From contig NZ_JAAGOB010000002.1 of assembly GCF_010550695.1 (NCBI RefSeq), positions 434,001 to 498,000 of the forward strand: a stretch of 64,000 bases of DNA. The letters run 5' to 3'. The DNA comes from Phytoactinopolyspora alkaliphila. GTDB lineage: Bacteria > Actinomycetota > Actinomycetes > Jiangellales > Jiangellaceae. Position 1 is the stretch's first letter. The number at the start of each line of letters is the position of its first letter. The position numbers and the translations under genes are program-made. The notes under the pieces are model-generated. The model made no database searches, was not told the origin of the DNA, and saw only the letters and a list, made by a program, of their open reading frames with translations. This document shows, piece by piece, positions 7,933-17,275 of the stretch.

Positions 7933-8866
7933 AGTGGTGTTTAGCTGCGTGCGCCGCCGCGGCCTCCCGGACCCAGGCACCGTCCTCATGGGCCCGGCGA
8001 CGCTGGGCCAGGCGCTGGGCGTTACACGGCCCGTGTCCGCTGACGACGCGCTTGAACTCGGCCCAGTCGATCTCACCGAAGTCGAAATGGCCGCGCTCGG
8101 CGTTCCATCTCAGGTCCGGGTCCGGCAGGGTCACCCCCAGTGCCTCCGCCTGTGGCGCCGTCATGTCCACGAACCGCTGCCGCAGCTCGTCGTTGGTGTG
8201 CCGCTTGACCTTCCACGCCATCGACTGCGCCGTGTTGGGAGAGGCGTCGTCGGGCGGGCCGAACATCATCAGCGACGGCCACCACCAGCGGTCGGTGGCG
8301 TTCTGGACCATCCGCCTTTGCGCGTCCGTTCCCCGCGTCATGGTCATCAGCAGCTCGTAGCCCTGCCGCTGGTGAAAGGACTCCTCCTTGCAGATCCGGA
8401 CCATCCCCCGCGCATACGGGCCGTAGGAGCTCCGGCACAGCGGCACCTGGTTGCAGATGGCCGCGCCGTCCACCAGCCACCCGATCACGCCGACGTCGGC
8501 GAAGGTGAGCGTCGGGTAGTTGAAGATCGACGAGTACTTCTGCCGGCTCTCGATCAACTTCTCGGTAAGGTCCGTACGGTCTGCGCCGAGCGTCTCCGCA
8601 GCCGAGTACAGATACAGCCCATGCCCGGCCTCGTCCTGCACCTTCGCCAGCAGGATCGCCTTGCGGCGCAGCGACGGGGCGCGGGTGATCCAGTTCGCTT
8701 CCGGCTGCATCCCGATGATCTCCGAGTGCGCATGCTGGGCGACCTGGCGGATCAGCGTCTTGCGGTACCCGTCCGGCATCCAGTCTCTGGGCTCGATGCG
8801 CTGGTCACGCTCGATGACGTGCTCGAAGTGCCGTTCCAGGTCCTGTTCGGGAAGGGTCGCGGTCAT
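7904..8866 (-). CDS. paaA: Phenylacetyl-CoA epoxidase catalytic subunit PaaA
   Basis: The di-iron oxygenase subunit that converts phenylacetyl-CoA to the ring 1,2-epoxide. The two carboxylate/His pairs of the ferritin-like site are visible in [17 protein letters not shown] and [15 protein letters not shown]. The product is 320 residues, somewhat longer than E. coli PaaA (309). The last dozen codons (ending SRDHWRSPT) are encoded by a palindromic repeat, which also supplies the stop. The ATG at 8866 has AAGGAGG at the right spacing and overlaps the paaZ stop as ATGA. Confidence 0.97.
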   Translation of the reverse strand: MTATLPEQDLERHFEHVIERDQRIEPRDWMPDGYRKTLIRQVAQHAHSEIIGMQPEANWITRAPSLRRKAILLAKVQDEAGHGLYLYSAAETLGADRTDLTEKLIESRQKYSSIFNYPTLTFADVGVIGWLVDGAAICNQVPLCRSSYGPYARGMVRICKEESFHQRQGYELLMTMTRGTDAQRRMVQNATDRWWWPSLMMFGPPDDASPNTAQSMAWKVKRHTNDELRQRFVDMTAPQAEALGVTLPDPDLRWNAERGHFDFGEIDWAEFKRVVSGHGPCNAQRLAQRRRAHEDGAWVREAAAAHAAKHHSRDHWRSPT

Positions 8867-10899
8867 GCGGTCGCCTCCTTGGCCACGAGGGTGAGGACGT
8901 CGTAACGGGCAGCCAGCTCGCCGTCGTGGTTCACCACGTCCGCGTTCCACCGGACCTCGCCGTAGTCGGCGTCGACACGCGGGGTGATCTGGACCGCCGT
9001 CAACGTCACGGTGAGCTCGTCGCCGGGCTTCACCGGGGCGAGGAAGCGCAGATTCTCCAGGCCGTAGTTGGCCAGCACCGGCCCTGGATCCGGGTCGACG
9101 AAGAGCCCGGCGGCAAGCGAGACCACGAGGTATCCGTGCGCCACGATCCCCTCGAAGAACGGGTTCGCCGCGGCTGCCTCCTCGATCGTGTGGGCGTAGA
9201 ACGTGTCACCCGTAAATTCGGCGAAGTGGTCGATGTCCGCGCGGGTCACCGTTCGGGGACCGGCTACGACGGTGTCGCCGACCCGCAGCTGCGCCAGCGA
9301 CTTGCGGAACGGGTGAACCTCGGTGTCGCCGTACGGCGCGCCGTTGACCCACCGGTTCGTCACCGCGCTCAGCACCGTGGGCGACGCCTGCACGGCGGTG
9401 CGCTGCATGTGGTGAAGCACCCCGCGGATGCCCCCCATCTCCTCCCCGCCGCCGGCTCGTCCCGGGCCCCCATGAACCAGCATCGGCAGCGGAGACCCGT
9501 GGCCGGTGGATTCCTTGGCGTTCTCCGCGTCGAGCACGAGCAGCCGGCCGTGCCACGGAGCGACGCCGAGCACCACGTCCCGGGCGAACGCCGCGTCGCC
9601 GGTGACCACGGAGCCGACCAGACTGCCCGCGCCGCGCACCGCCAGCTCCACCACCTGGTCCGTGGAGGTGTACGGCAGGAGCGTGGACACCGGCCCGAAC
9701 GCCTCGACCTCGTGCGGCTCCGCCCGTCCTGGGTCGTCTGCCCGCAGGAGGACCGGTGAGACGAACGCGCCCCGCTCCGGATCCGCGTCGACCAGCTCGA
9801 CCCGCTCGGGGTCGCCGAAGAGAACGCTCCCGGCGTCCATGAGTGCCTTCAGGGAACGACGCACTTCCTCGCGCTGCTCGAGACTGGCCAGCGCCCCCAT
9901 CCGGACGTCGGGACGGGACGGGTCGCCGATCACGATCTTCGCCAGCCGTTCCCGGACCGCCTCAGCCACATCGTCGAGGCGCTCCGCGGGCACGAACGCC
10001 CTGCGGATCGCCGTGCATTTCTGCCCAGCCTTCACCGTCATCTCGGTGACCAGCTGCTTGACGAAGAGCCCGAACTCCGCCGAGTCCGGACCGGCATCCG
10101 GGCCGAGGACGGACAGGTTGAGCGAATCCGCTTCGGCGTTGAACCGGACCGAGTGGCGGGCGATCACTGGATGCGTGCGCAGCCGCTGCGCGGTGGAGGC
10201 CGACCCGGTGAACGACACCAGGTCCTGCTCGCCCAGATGGTCCAGGAGGTCGCCTGCACCCCCGCAGATCAGCTGCAGGGATCCCTCGGGGAGAATGCCG
10301 GAGTCGACGATCAGCTCGACGAGCCGCTGCGTCACGTACGCGGTCTGGCTCGCAGGCTTGATCAGTGTGGGAACACCGGCCAGGAAGGCGGGAGCAAGCT
10401 TCTCCAGCGGCCCCCACACCGGGAAGTTGAATGCGTTGATCTGCACCGCCACGCCGCGCAACGGCGTGGCGATGTGCTGGCCGACGAACGTGCCACCCTT
10501 GCCCAGAGGTTCGACCGGACCGTCGACGTAGACCGTGTCGTTGGGCAGCTCGCGCCGTCCCTTGCTGCCGTAGGAGAACAGCACGCCGATGCCGCCGTCG
10601 ACGTCGAACCTCGCGTCGAAAAGGGTGGCACCGGTGCGATACGACAGAACGTAGAGCTCGTCTCGATGCTCCTGCAGGTAGAGCGCGAGCTGCTTCAGGA
10701 GCAGCGCTCGCTCGTGGAAGGTGAGCGCGCGCAACGGCGGGCCGCCTACACGGCGGCCATAGTTCAGGGTCTCGCGCATGTCTATCCCGGCCGAGGAGAT
10801 ACGGGCGATCTCCTCCCCCGTGACCGCGTCGTGCAAGGGCGCGCCGTCGTCCGCGGGCGCCTGCCACACGCCTGCGGCGTAGCTGCGAAGTGCGGTCAT
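8863..10899 (-). CDS. paaZ: Bifunctional oxepin-CoA hydrolase / 3-oxo-5,6-dehydrosuberyl-CoA semialdehyde dehydrogenase PaaZ
   Basis: Opens the oxepin-CoA ring and oxidises the resulting aldehyde in aerobic phenylacetate degradation. It has 678 residues, as expected for the fused enzyme. The N-terminal aldehyde dehydrogenase domain (1-520) shows the catalytic Cys in [12 protein letters not shown] and the Glu in FNAEADSLN. The C-terminal MaoC-type hydratase (about 545-678) shows [16 protein letters not shown], with the Asp and His dyad, and [12 protein letters not shown]. The first gene of the paaZ-A-B-C-D-E run, with a likely operator upstream at 10944. Confidence 0.97.
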   Translation of the reverse strand: MTALRSYAAGVWQAPADDGAPLHDAVTGEEIARISSAGIDMRETLNYGRRVGGPPLRALTFHERALLLKQLALYLQEHRDELYVLSYRTGATLFDARFDVDGGIGVLFSYGSKGRRELPNDTVYVDGPVEPLGKGGTFVGQHIATPLRGVAVQINAFNFPVWGPLEKLAPAFLAGVPTLIKPASQTAYVTQRLVELIVDSGILPEGSLQLICGGAGDLLDHLGEQDLVSFTGSASTAQRLRTHPVIARHSVRFNAEADSLNLSVLGPDAGPDSAEFGLFVKQLVTEMTVKAGQKCTAIRRAFVPAERLDDVAEAVRERLAKIVIGDPSRPDVRMGALASLEQREEVRRSLKALMDAGSVLFGDPERVELVDADPERGAFVSPVLLRADDPGRAEPHEVEAFGPVSTLLPYTSTDQVVELAVRGAGSLVGSVVTGDAAFARDVVLGVAPWHGRLLVLDAENAKESTGHGSPLPMLVHGGPGRAGGGEEMGGIRGVLHHMQRTAVQASPTVLSAVTNRWVNGAPYGDTEVHPFRKSLAQLRVGDTVVAGPRTVTRADIDHFAEFTGDTFYAHTIEEAAAANPFFEGIVAHGYLVVSLAAGLFVDPDPGPVLANYGLENLRFLAPVKPGDELTVTLTAVQITPRVDADYGEVRWNADVVNHDGELAARYDVLTLVAKEATA

Positions 10900-10943
10900 T
10901 CGAGGCGACCTCCTCGTCGTTCCCCCGCCCGAGCGGACGAATT

Positions 10944-10961
10944 ACCAACCGAACGTTCAGG
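10944..10961 (-). promoter_or_regulatory. Operator candidate upstream of paaZ
   Basis: ACCAACCGAACGTTCAGG, centred on the perfect palindrome GAACGTTC (10951-10958), lies about 50 bp before the paaZ start. PaaR-type TetR repressors bind AACG/CGTT-containing palindromes in front of paa genes, so this is a plausible site for the TetR protein encoded at 12781. The flanks are only partly symmetric. Confidence 0.45.
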
Positions 10962-11004
10962 AATTAAGACCCAGGCTACCTCACCGCCCGCGCAGGGACG
11001 AGAG

Positions 11005-11801
11005 TCAGCGACGCGCGACGACCCAGCGCGCCCGCGGCTCATGGCGCCATGGGCCACGGGGTGCCAGCGCGAGAAACTCGTCCCGCCTTGCCTGCATGAA
11101 GGCCTCACCCCGGCGATTCGCCAGCGCACGCAGGGGTCCACCGGTGGTCATCGCCGCCCAGAAGCTCGCGGCATCCGGATGAGTCATGGTGAAGGCCTGA
11201 TACTCGTCTCGCTCGAGCGTCGCTCCGCTGGCACGGACCACGTCGGCGAGCCGGTCCCCCCCCAGGCATCGCCTGCCCGAGGACGCGCACCGGAGAGAAC
11301 CCGGTCCAGCACGGCGAACGGACCGTCGTCCTCCAGTGTGTCCGGCCAGTACATCACCGAGAGCCGCCCCTCGGGCCGAAGCGCCGAGACCCAGGCCCCC
11401 AGCGCAGCCTCGGGGTCGGGTAACTGCTGCAAGCCGAACACGGACACCACACCGGCACACACGGCTGTCCACTCCGGGGCGAGATCTGCAGCGTCACCCA
11501 CCACCAGCCGCACATGCGGCAGACCGGCAGCGCGCCGCCGGGCGATCTCCACCATCCCCGGAGAAAGGTCGATACCGGCGATGTCGCGGCCGGGAAGGGC
11601 TGCGGTCAGCGCCGGCAACTCGGGAAAAGTCCCGCAGCAGGGCACCACGACCGGCCCGGGCGGCAATACCACCTCCGTGACCTCCTGGACCGCGGCGTCG
11701 ACCCAGGGGGCAAAGCGCGGAACGAAATACCGCTCGTACTCGCTGGCCGCGTCGTCCCAGGCGCGTGCCAGGGAAGCTAGCTGCCGAGAGTCGTCACCCA
11801 T
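11005..11801 (-). pseudogene. Class I SAM-dependent methyltransferase, frameshifted at a G8 run
   Basis: From the ATG at 11801 the frame encodes a Rossmann methyltransferase (VVPCCGTFPELPAL for motif I, GIDLSPGMVEIARRR for motif II, LVVGDAADL). It then shifts at a run of eight G on the coding strand (11256-11263). After the shift the homologous C-terminal part resumes in another frame (GDRLADVVRASG through WVVARR) and ends at 11005. One extra G, or two fewer, would restore a protein of about 265 residues. It is therefore a homopolymer sequencing or assembly error, a phase-variable tract, or a true pseudogene. The start overlaps the paaH stop (TGATG). The substrate is unknown. Confidence 0.75.
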
Positions 11802-12655
11802 CAGTGCTCCCAACGGTAGAAGCCCTGCCCGGTCTTGCGGCCGAGCTCTCCGCGGGCGACCTTGTCGCGCAACAGCCGCGGTGGCTCGAACCGGTCGCCG
11901 AGCTTCGAGTTCAGATACTCGGCGATGGCGAGCCGCACATCGAGACCAACCACGTCGGTAGAGCGCAACGGGCCCATGGGATGGCGGTAGCCGAGCTCCA
12001 TGGCCGTGTCGATGGCCTCCGCGTCGGCGACGCCTTCCTCCAGCATGCGGATGGCCTCCAGACCCAGGGCCACGCCGAGCCGGCTCGTGGCGAAGCCCGG
12101 AGAGTCACGGACCACCACCTCCGTCTTGCCGAGCGCCCGCACCCAGTCCACGACCCGGTCCCGGACCTCGGCCGCCGTCTGCTGCCCGCCGACGATCTCC
12201 ACCAGCCTGGAGGCCGGTACCGGATTGAAGAAGTGCATGCCGAGAAATCGGCTGGGATCATCCAGCACGGCGGCGAGCTCGGTGATCGAGAGCGAGCTGG
12301 TGTTGCTGGCCAGGACGGTTCTCTCGCCCACAATGCGTTCGACTGCCGCGAGGACGTTTGCCTTCAGATCGGGGGTCTCGGGGACCGCCTCCACCACGAG
12401 ATCGGCGTCGCGCGGCAGGTGGGCGATGCCGGCGACAAGATCGACCCGCGCCCACACCTCGTCGACGCCGGTGCCCAGCTTGCCCTTCCCAGCTGCCCGT
12501 TCGAGGCTGCCCGCGATCCGGACCCTGGCAGCCTCGCCGGCGGTCTCGTCGCTTTCGACGACTGTGACCCGGGCACCCGCCGCGGCGAACACGTGGGTGA
12601 TCCCGGCCCCCATGGTGCCCCCGCCGACCACCGCGACTGTCTCCGGTACCGCCAT
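11801..12655 (-). CDS. paaH: 3-hydroxyacyl-CoA dehydrogenase, PaaH-like (3-hydroxyadipyl-CoA dehydrogenase)
   Basis: An NAD-dependent oxidation of a 3-hydroxyacyl-CoA; in this setting probably 3-hydroxyadipyl-CoA to 3-oxoadipyl-CoA late in phenylacetate breakdown. It has 284 residues, like FadB2/PaaH single-domain enzymes. The Rossmann motif VVGGGTMGAGITHVFA lies at about 8-23. SNTSSLSI and GMHFFNPVP (with the catalytic His) and the C-terminal GLDVRLAIAEYL and GELGRKTGQGFYRW are present. The ATG at 12655 has GAGGAGAG upstream; longer readings start in the divergent promoter. A 3-hydroxybutyryl-CoA role cannot be excluded. Confidence 0.88.
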   Translation of the reverse strand: MAVPETVAVVGGGTMGAGITHVFAAAGARVTVVESDETAGEAARVRIAGSLERAAGKGKLGTGVDEVWARVDLVAGIAHLPRDADLVVEAVPETPDLKANVLAAVERIVGERTVLASNTSSLSITELAAVLDDPSRFLGMHFFNPVPASRLVEIVGGQQTAAEVRDRVVDWVRALGKTEVVVRDSPGFATSRLGVALGLEAIRMLEEGVADAEAIDTAMELGYRHPMGPLRSTDVVGLDVRLAIAEYLNSKLGDRFEPPRLLRDKVARGELGRKTGQGFYRWEH

Positions 12656-12707
12656 CGACTCTCCTCGTGAAGGTATGCCGGCGCTGCGAGCGCCGGGCTC
12701 ACTTTGT

Positions 12708-12729
12708 TTACCGTCCAGTCGGTCGGTAA
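12708..12729. promoter_or_regulatory. TetR-type operator between paaH and the TetR gene
   Basis: TTACCGTCC-AGTC-GGTCGGTAA is a 22-bp inverted repeat with 9-bp arms and one mismatched pair. It lies 53 bp before paaH and 52 bp before the divergent TetR gene. The spacing and symmetry are typical of a TetR dimer-of-dimers site, so it probably gives autoregulation and paaH repression. Confidence 0.7.
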
Positions 12730-12780
12730 GCAAGCGTCCCATGTGACCCGGCTCCGGCCCGAGCTGGGATACTCGACGCC

Positions 12781-13419
12781 ATGACCGCGGACCCGAGCTC
12801 TCGTCCCGCCCGGCGCGGACGGCCGGGCTACGACCTGGAGTCACTTCTCGCGGTCGCGGTGGATCTGTTCAACGAACGCGGATACGACGGCACCAGCATG
12901 GAGGATCTCTCCCGCAAGCTCGGCATCACCAAGTCCGCCATCTACCACCACGTGTCGAGCAAGGACGACCTGCTCCGGCTCGCCGTCGACCGCGCCCTCG
13001 ACAGCCTGTTCGACGTGGTGGCCGAGGTCGAGACGATGCCGGGGCGAGCCATCGAACGGCTCGAGGCACTGGTGCGCGGCAGTGTCGCCGTCCTGGCGGA
13101 ACAGCTGCCCTACGTCACGCTCCTTCTTCGCGTGCGCGGCAACACGGACGTGGAGCGAGCCGCCCTGGCCCGACGTCGAGAATTCGACCGTCTTGTCGCC
13201 GATCTGGTCAACGAGGCCGAGGCCGAGGGCGACGTCCGACCGGACATCGACCCGAACGTCACCGCCCGGCTCTTGTTCGGCCTTGTCAACTCGCTGATCG
13301 AGTGGTATCGCCCGGATCGCGGGACCTCGTCGTCCCAGCTCGCCGACGCCGTCTGCAAGATCACGTTCGACGGCATGCGCATCCGCTCCGCTCCACGACA
13401 GGCCGGCCACCAGGGTTGA
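12781..13419 (+). CDS. TetR-family regulator, probable PaaR-type repressor of phenylacetate genes
   Basis: A 212-residue repressor. The N-terminal HTH at about 20-65 (LLAVAVDLFNERGYDGTSME, KLGITKSAIYHHVSSKDDLL) is followed by an all-helical ligand domain of the TetR_C type seen in PaaR-like proteins. It is divergent from paaH with a clean palindrome between them. By analogy with actinobacterial PaaR it should be released from DNA by phenylacetyl-CoA; that ligand is inferred from context. The start is fixed by the ATG at 12781. It ends 74 bp before the convergent ROK gene. Confidence 0.9.
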   Translation: MTADPSSRPARRGRPGYDLESLLAVAVDLFNERGYDGTSMEDLSRKLGITKSAIYHHVSSKDDLLRLAVDRALDSLFDVVAEVETMPGRAIERLEALVRGSVAVLAEQLPYVTLLLRVRGNTDVERAALARRREFDRLVADLVNEAEAEGDVRPDIDPNVTARLLFGLVNSLIEWYRPDRGTSSSQLADAVCKITFDGMRIRSAPRQAGHQG

Positions 13420-13493
13420 CGGCCGTCCGTCGGTGGAGATCACAGACACCTCGCCACCCGGCACAGCCCTCCCGAGGGGGGCCCCGCATCGCG

Positions 13494-14651
13494 TCAGCGC
13501 GCAGCAAGCCGCGCGTCAACGGCCGCGGGGGCGAACACGTGGTCGACGACCATCCGGGTCATCCCGACGACGGCGGCGTTCTCACCGAAGGTCGACAACC
13601 TGACGTCGAGGTGGCGGGTGGCACGTGGCAGTGACAGCGGGTACAGGCTCTCCCGTACTCCGCTGATCAACGGCGCCGAAGCGAGAGCACCGCCGATGAC
13701 GAGGATCTCGGGATTCAGAAGGCAGACCACGGTGGCCATGACCTCGCCGATGCGGCGCCCGGCGTCCTGCGTGAGCCCCATCGCCGTCGTGTCGCCCTGA
13801 GCGAGCAACCGAGAGACGTCCCGTCCGGAATGCGCCTCGATGCCGGTTCCGGACAGCGCGCTCGCCACAGCGCGACCGCTCGCCACGGCGGCGAGGCAGC
13901 CCCGGGAACCACATTGGCAGACAGCATCCGGATAGTCGGAGAGGCGCACGTGGCCGATGTCGCCGGCTCCGCCGTCGACGCCGTGGTAGATCCGGCCGTT
14001 CAGCACGATGCCGGTGCCGATCCCGGTGGAGACCTTCACGAAGCACAAGGTGTCGCAGGACGGGTAGTTCGTACTCTGCTCGCCCAGCGCCATCACATTC
14101 GCATCGTTCTCTACCAGGACCGGGCCCGTTCCGAGCGCATCCTCGAGATGGTCGGCCACCGGGTAGGCGTCCCATCCCGGCATGATCGGTGGTTGACTCG
14201 GGCGCGCCGTGTCCGGATCCACCGGACCCGGGATGCTCACTCCGACGCCGCTGACCTGAGACCGCGTCACGCCCGTGTGCTCGAGACTCTGGTCGATCGC
14301 CTGGCTGACCGCGTGCAGAGCCGACTCAGGACCGTCGGCCACCGCGACCTCGATGTCATGCTCCACGAGAACTCGCCCGACGAGATCGGTCACCGCCACC
14401 CGGGCATGGGTGGTCTCGACCGCCGCGACCACCACGACCGAATGGGCCGCGTTGAACTCCAAGTGCGTCGCGCGGCGGCCGCGGGATGCGCTCGCTGTGC
14501 CGGCGTGGCGGATGAGACCGTCGGCGAGCAGTGCGTCGACTCGCTGGGCCACGGTCATGCGCGACAGTCCGGTGGCATCCATGATCTCCCCGCGGGTGCG
14601 GGCCGTGCCCGTCCGGATCAATGCGAGCACATCACCCGGTCCCGACGCCAT
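13494..14651 (-). CDS. ROK-family transcriptional repressor
   Basis: A 385-residue sugar-responsive regulator. The N-terminal winged HTH spans about 1-70 (RGEIMDATGLSRMTVAQRVDAL). The ROK/sugar-kinase fold follows with ENDANVMALGE, STGIGTGIVLNGRIYHG and the zinc-binding CQCGSRGCLAA. The usual GHxxL segment is GHVRL rather than GHM. It is divergent from an ABC importer and sugar-enzyme operon, with a perfect 23-bp palindrome between, so it almost certainly represses that operon and itself until a sugar binds. Confidence 0.94.
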   Translation of the reverse strand: MASGPGDVLALIRTGTARTRGEIMDATGLSRMTVAQRVDALLADGLIRHAGTASASRGRRATHLEFNAAHSVVVVAAVETTHARVAVTDLVGRVLVEHDIEVAVADGPESALHAVSQAIDQSLEHTGVTRSQVSGVGVSIPGPVDPDTARPSQPPIMPGWDAYPVADHLEDALGTGPVLVENDANVMALGEQSTNYPSCDTLCFVKVSTGIGTGIVLNGRIYHGVDGGAGDIGHVRLSDYPDAVCQCGSRGCLAAVASGRAVASALSGTGIEAHSGRDVSRLLAQGDTTAMGLTQDAGRRIGEVMATVVCLLNPEILVIGGALASAPLISGVRESLYPLSLPRATRHLDVRLSTFGENAAVVGMTRMVVDHVFAPAAVDARLAAR

Positions 14652-14731
14652 CGAACTCTCCCTTCACCTGGCGCGTGGGGCCCGCCGATGGGCCGTGTTC
14701 GCCGTCCTTCGGAGCATAACAGTTTGATGAA

Positions 14732-14754
14732 ATATGCATAGACACTATGCATAT
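14732..14754. promoter_or_regulatory. Perfect 23-bp palindrome, ROK operator candidate
   Basis: ATATGCATAG-ACA-CTATGCATAT is perfectly symmetric over both 10-bp arms and strongly AT-rich inside a high-GC spacer. It is 80 bp before the ROK start and 131 bp before the solute-binding protein gene. No second copy was seen in the window. Confidence 0.75.
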
Positions 14755-14885
14755 GTCGCCTAGTGTGCCAGCATAACGACGCCAACGACGGCCGGGACGA
14801 CACGCAGCAAGCGCGGCGGTACTTGGGCGTGCGGCACACGTACGTCCGCGCGGACTCGTCCCTGTGACCTGTAAGGGGATACCTG

Positions 14886-16280
14886 ATGACAACACGCGCA
14901 GTACGCACTGTGGCGACGCTCGCGGCGGTGGTGACAGTGGCCGCCTGCGGGAGCGGAGAAGACAACGATGCCGGCGCCTCCAGTGACGGCCCGATCGTGG
15001 TCTGGACGACCGACACATTGCCGGATCGGGTGGCTGCCACCGAGGCCATCATCGATGACTTCACCGACGCCACCGGCATCGAGGTCGAGCTGGTAGGCGT
15101 GGCGGAAGACCAGTTCAACCAACTCCTCACGTCGGCCGCCGCAGCAGGTGACCTGCCGGACGTGATCGGATCGATCTCACTGGCCGCCGTACGTACCCTG
15201 GCCGCCAACGAGCTGGCTGGCACCGACATCAACGCGGCCGTGATCGAATCGCTGGGTGCGGCGACGTTCAACGAACGTGCCCTGGAGATGACCCGCGACG
15301 GCGACCAGCAGCTCGCCGTGCCCAGCGAATCATGGGCGCAATTGCTCTACTACCGGACGGACCTGTTCGAGGATGCCGGCCTCGACGCCCCGCAGACCTA
15401 TGAGGACGTCCTCGCCGCCGCGCAGGCGCTGGACGAGCAGGGCCTAGCCGGCTTCGTTGGCGCCACCACCCCTGGAGCGGCATTCACGCAGCAGACCTTC
15501 GAGCACATCGCCCTCGGCAACGGATGTCAGATGGTGGACGAGGCGGGCACAGTCCTCTTCGACAGCCCGCAGTGCGTCCAGGCGCTGGAGTTCTACGGTG
15601 ACCTGGTACAGAACCACTCCGTGGCCGGAGGCCAGGACGTGGACACCGTGCGAGCGTCATACTTCGCGGGTCAGGCTGCGATGTTCATCTGGTCGACGTT
15701 CGTCCTCGACGAGATGGCCGGACTGCGCGACGACGCGATGCCGAGTTGCGACGAATGCGAAGACGATCCCGCCTACCTTGCGGCCAACACGGGGATCGTC
15801 CCGGCCATCCAGGGTCCTGACGGCACTGCTCCGGCTCAGTTCGGTGAGATCACCTCGTGGACGGCGACAGTCGACGCCTCGCCGGAGCCGGCGCGGCAGT
15901 TCATCGAGTACGTACTCAGCGATGGCTACCTGGACTGGGTGGGCATCGCCCCCGAGGGCAAGTTCCCCGTGCGGGAGGGCACCGCGGACAATCCCACCGA
16001 GTACGTCGACGCGTGGCAGACCCTTCCGGTGGGGGTCGACACGAAAGCCCCGCTCGACGAGCACTACCCGCCCGAGGTGCTGGAGGCCCTTCGCGACGGG
16101 CTGTCCGATCTCAATCGCTGGGGGATCACCCAAGGACAGGGAGATCTCGTCGGCGCCTCGCTCGGCGAACTCCCCGTCGCCCAAGCCGTCAGTGATGTGA
16201 CCAGCGGGAGCGCGGAGCCGGAGGCTGCCGCCAAGCAGGCGGCCGACGCACTGCGCGAGATCCAGGACTCGCTGCGATGA
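14886..16280 (+). CDS. ABC sugar transporter, extracellular solute-binding lipoprotein
   Basis: A 464-residue lipid-anchored sugar receptor (MalE/family 1 type). A signal peptide ends in the lipobox TVAAC, with the anchor Cys near residue 21, followed by an acidic linker. The mature part has typical features: LAVPSESWAQLLYYRTDLFEDAG and NWxxA-like stretches including FAGQAAMFIWSTFVLDEM. First gene after the ROK operator, with AAGGGGA before the ATG. Its stop overlaps the next start (ATGA). The ligand is unknown; the downstream hydrolases suggest an alpha-linked glycoside. Confidence 0.92.
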   Translation: MTTRAVRTVATLAAVVTVAACGSGEDNDAGASSDGPIVVWTTDTLPDRVAATEAIIDDFTDATGIEVELVGVAEDQFNQLLTSAAAAGDLPDVIGSISLAAVRTLAANELAGTDINAAVIESLGAATFNERALEMTRDGDQQLAVPSESWAQLLYYRTDLFEDAGLDAPQTYEDVLAAAQALDEQGLAGFVGATTPGAAFTQQTFEHIALGNGCQMVDEAGTVLFDSPQCVQALEFYGDLVQNHSVAGGQDVDTVRASYFAGQAAMFIWSTFVLDEMAGLRDDAMPSCDECEDDPAYLAANTGIVPAIQGPDGTAPAQFGEITSWTATVDASPEPARQFIEYVLSDGYLDWVGIAPEGKFPVREGTADNPTEYVDAWQTLPVGVDTKAPLDEHYPPEVLEALRDGLSDLNRWGITQGQGDLVGASLGELPVAQAVSDVTSGSAEPEAAAKQAADALREIQDSLR

Positions 16281-17275
16281 GCCTGCCCGTGACGGGCGCG
16301 GGCCGGAGCACACATGGCACCGGACCGCGCCCCGACCGGGGCACCTCCACGATGGCGCGGGCCGAGGCGCGCGCCGGGTTCGGCTTGATCGCGCCCACGG
16401 TCATCATCGTGCTCCTCGTGGTGGTCGTCCCGATCATCTGGACGATCCTGCTGGCCTTCCAGGATCTGCGGCTGATCAACCTGAGACGGGCCGGCCTGTT
16501 CGGTGACTTCACGCTGGCGAACTTCACCCAGGTGCTCACGTCGTCGGGGTTTCTGGAGGCGTTGTTCACCACTCTGGTCTACTCCGTGCTCGGCACCGGA
16601 AGCGCCATCGTCATCGGACTTATCGCCGCGCTCGCGCTGCGCAAGCCGTTCCGCGGCCGCAACCTGGTGCGCGCGTGCATGCTCCTTCCCTACGTGGCGC
16701 CCGTGGTCGCCGTGACCTTCGTCTGGCGCACGATGCTCAATCCCCAGTTCGGCGTGGTGAACCACTGGGGCACGCGACTGCTCGGCTGGGACGAGCCGAT
16801 CGCGTTCCTCACCCAGCGCACCCTCGACGTATCCATCTTCGGCTGGTCGACGGGTATTCCCATCGCCTTGCTCACCGTGATCGCTTTCGAGGCATGGCGC
16901 TCGTTCCCGTTCGCGTTCATCTTCCTCACGGCACGTCTTCATGCCGTCCCGGCCGGGATCGAGGAGGCCGCCCGCGTCGACGGCGCCACCCCCCTCCAGC
17001 GATTCCGGTACGTGATCCTTCCCCAGCTGATGCCCACGATCGCCGTGCTGACCGTGCTCCGCTTCATCTGGACCTTCAACAGCTTCGACGACATCTACCT
17101 GCTCACAGGCGGAGGAGCGGGAACCGAGGTCGTAGCGGTTCGGGTCTTCGACTTCCTCACCTCCCGGGGCGATATCGGAGCCGCGTCGGCACAGGCGCTC
17201 GTCCTCGCACTGATCCTCGCGCTTCTCGTCGGGGTGTACATGCGCCGGTTCGCGCGGAAGGAGGAGGTCGCGTGA
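16277..17275 (+). CDS. ABC sugar transporter permease, MalF/UgpA type
   Basis: A 332-residue inner-membrane permease with an N-terminal hydrophobic helix (LIAPTVIIVLLVVVVPII), about five further helices and the conserved cytoplasmic EAA loop EEAARVDGATPLQRFRYVIL that docks the ATPase. It pairs with the next permease. No ATP-binding gene is in this operon, so an MsiK-like shared ATPase elsewhere in the genome is likely, as is common in actinomycetes. Confidence 0.93.
   Translation: MSLPVTGAGRSTHGTGPRPDRGTSTMARAEARAGFGLIAPTVIIVLLVVVVPIIWTILLAFQDLRLINLRRAGLFGDFTLANFTQVLTSSGFLEALFTTLVYSVLGTGSAIVIGLIAALALRKPFRGRNLVRACMLLPYVAPVVAVTFVWRTMLNPQFGVVNHWGTRLLGWDEPIAFLTQRTLDVSIFGWSTGIPIALLTVIAFEAWRSFPFAFIFLTARLHAVPAGIEEAARVDGATPLQRFRYVILPQLMPTIAVLTVLRFIWTFNSFDDIYLLTGGGAGTEVVAVRVFDFLTSRGDIGAASAQALVLALILALLVGVYMRRFARKEEVA

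Noticed and set aside
13440-13493. A CCCTC/GAGGG hairpin between the TetR and ROK genes
   Set aside because: The stem is 5 bp with a 2-nt loop, too weak to call a terminator.
14618-15271. A minus-strand frame covering the ROK promoter and the start of the solute-binding gene
   Set aside because: It would cover the operator and overlaps a clear lipoprotein signal sequence on the other strand.
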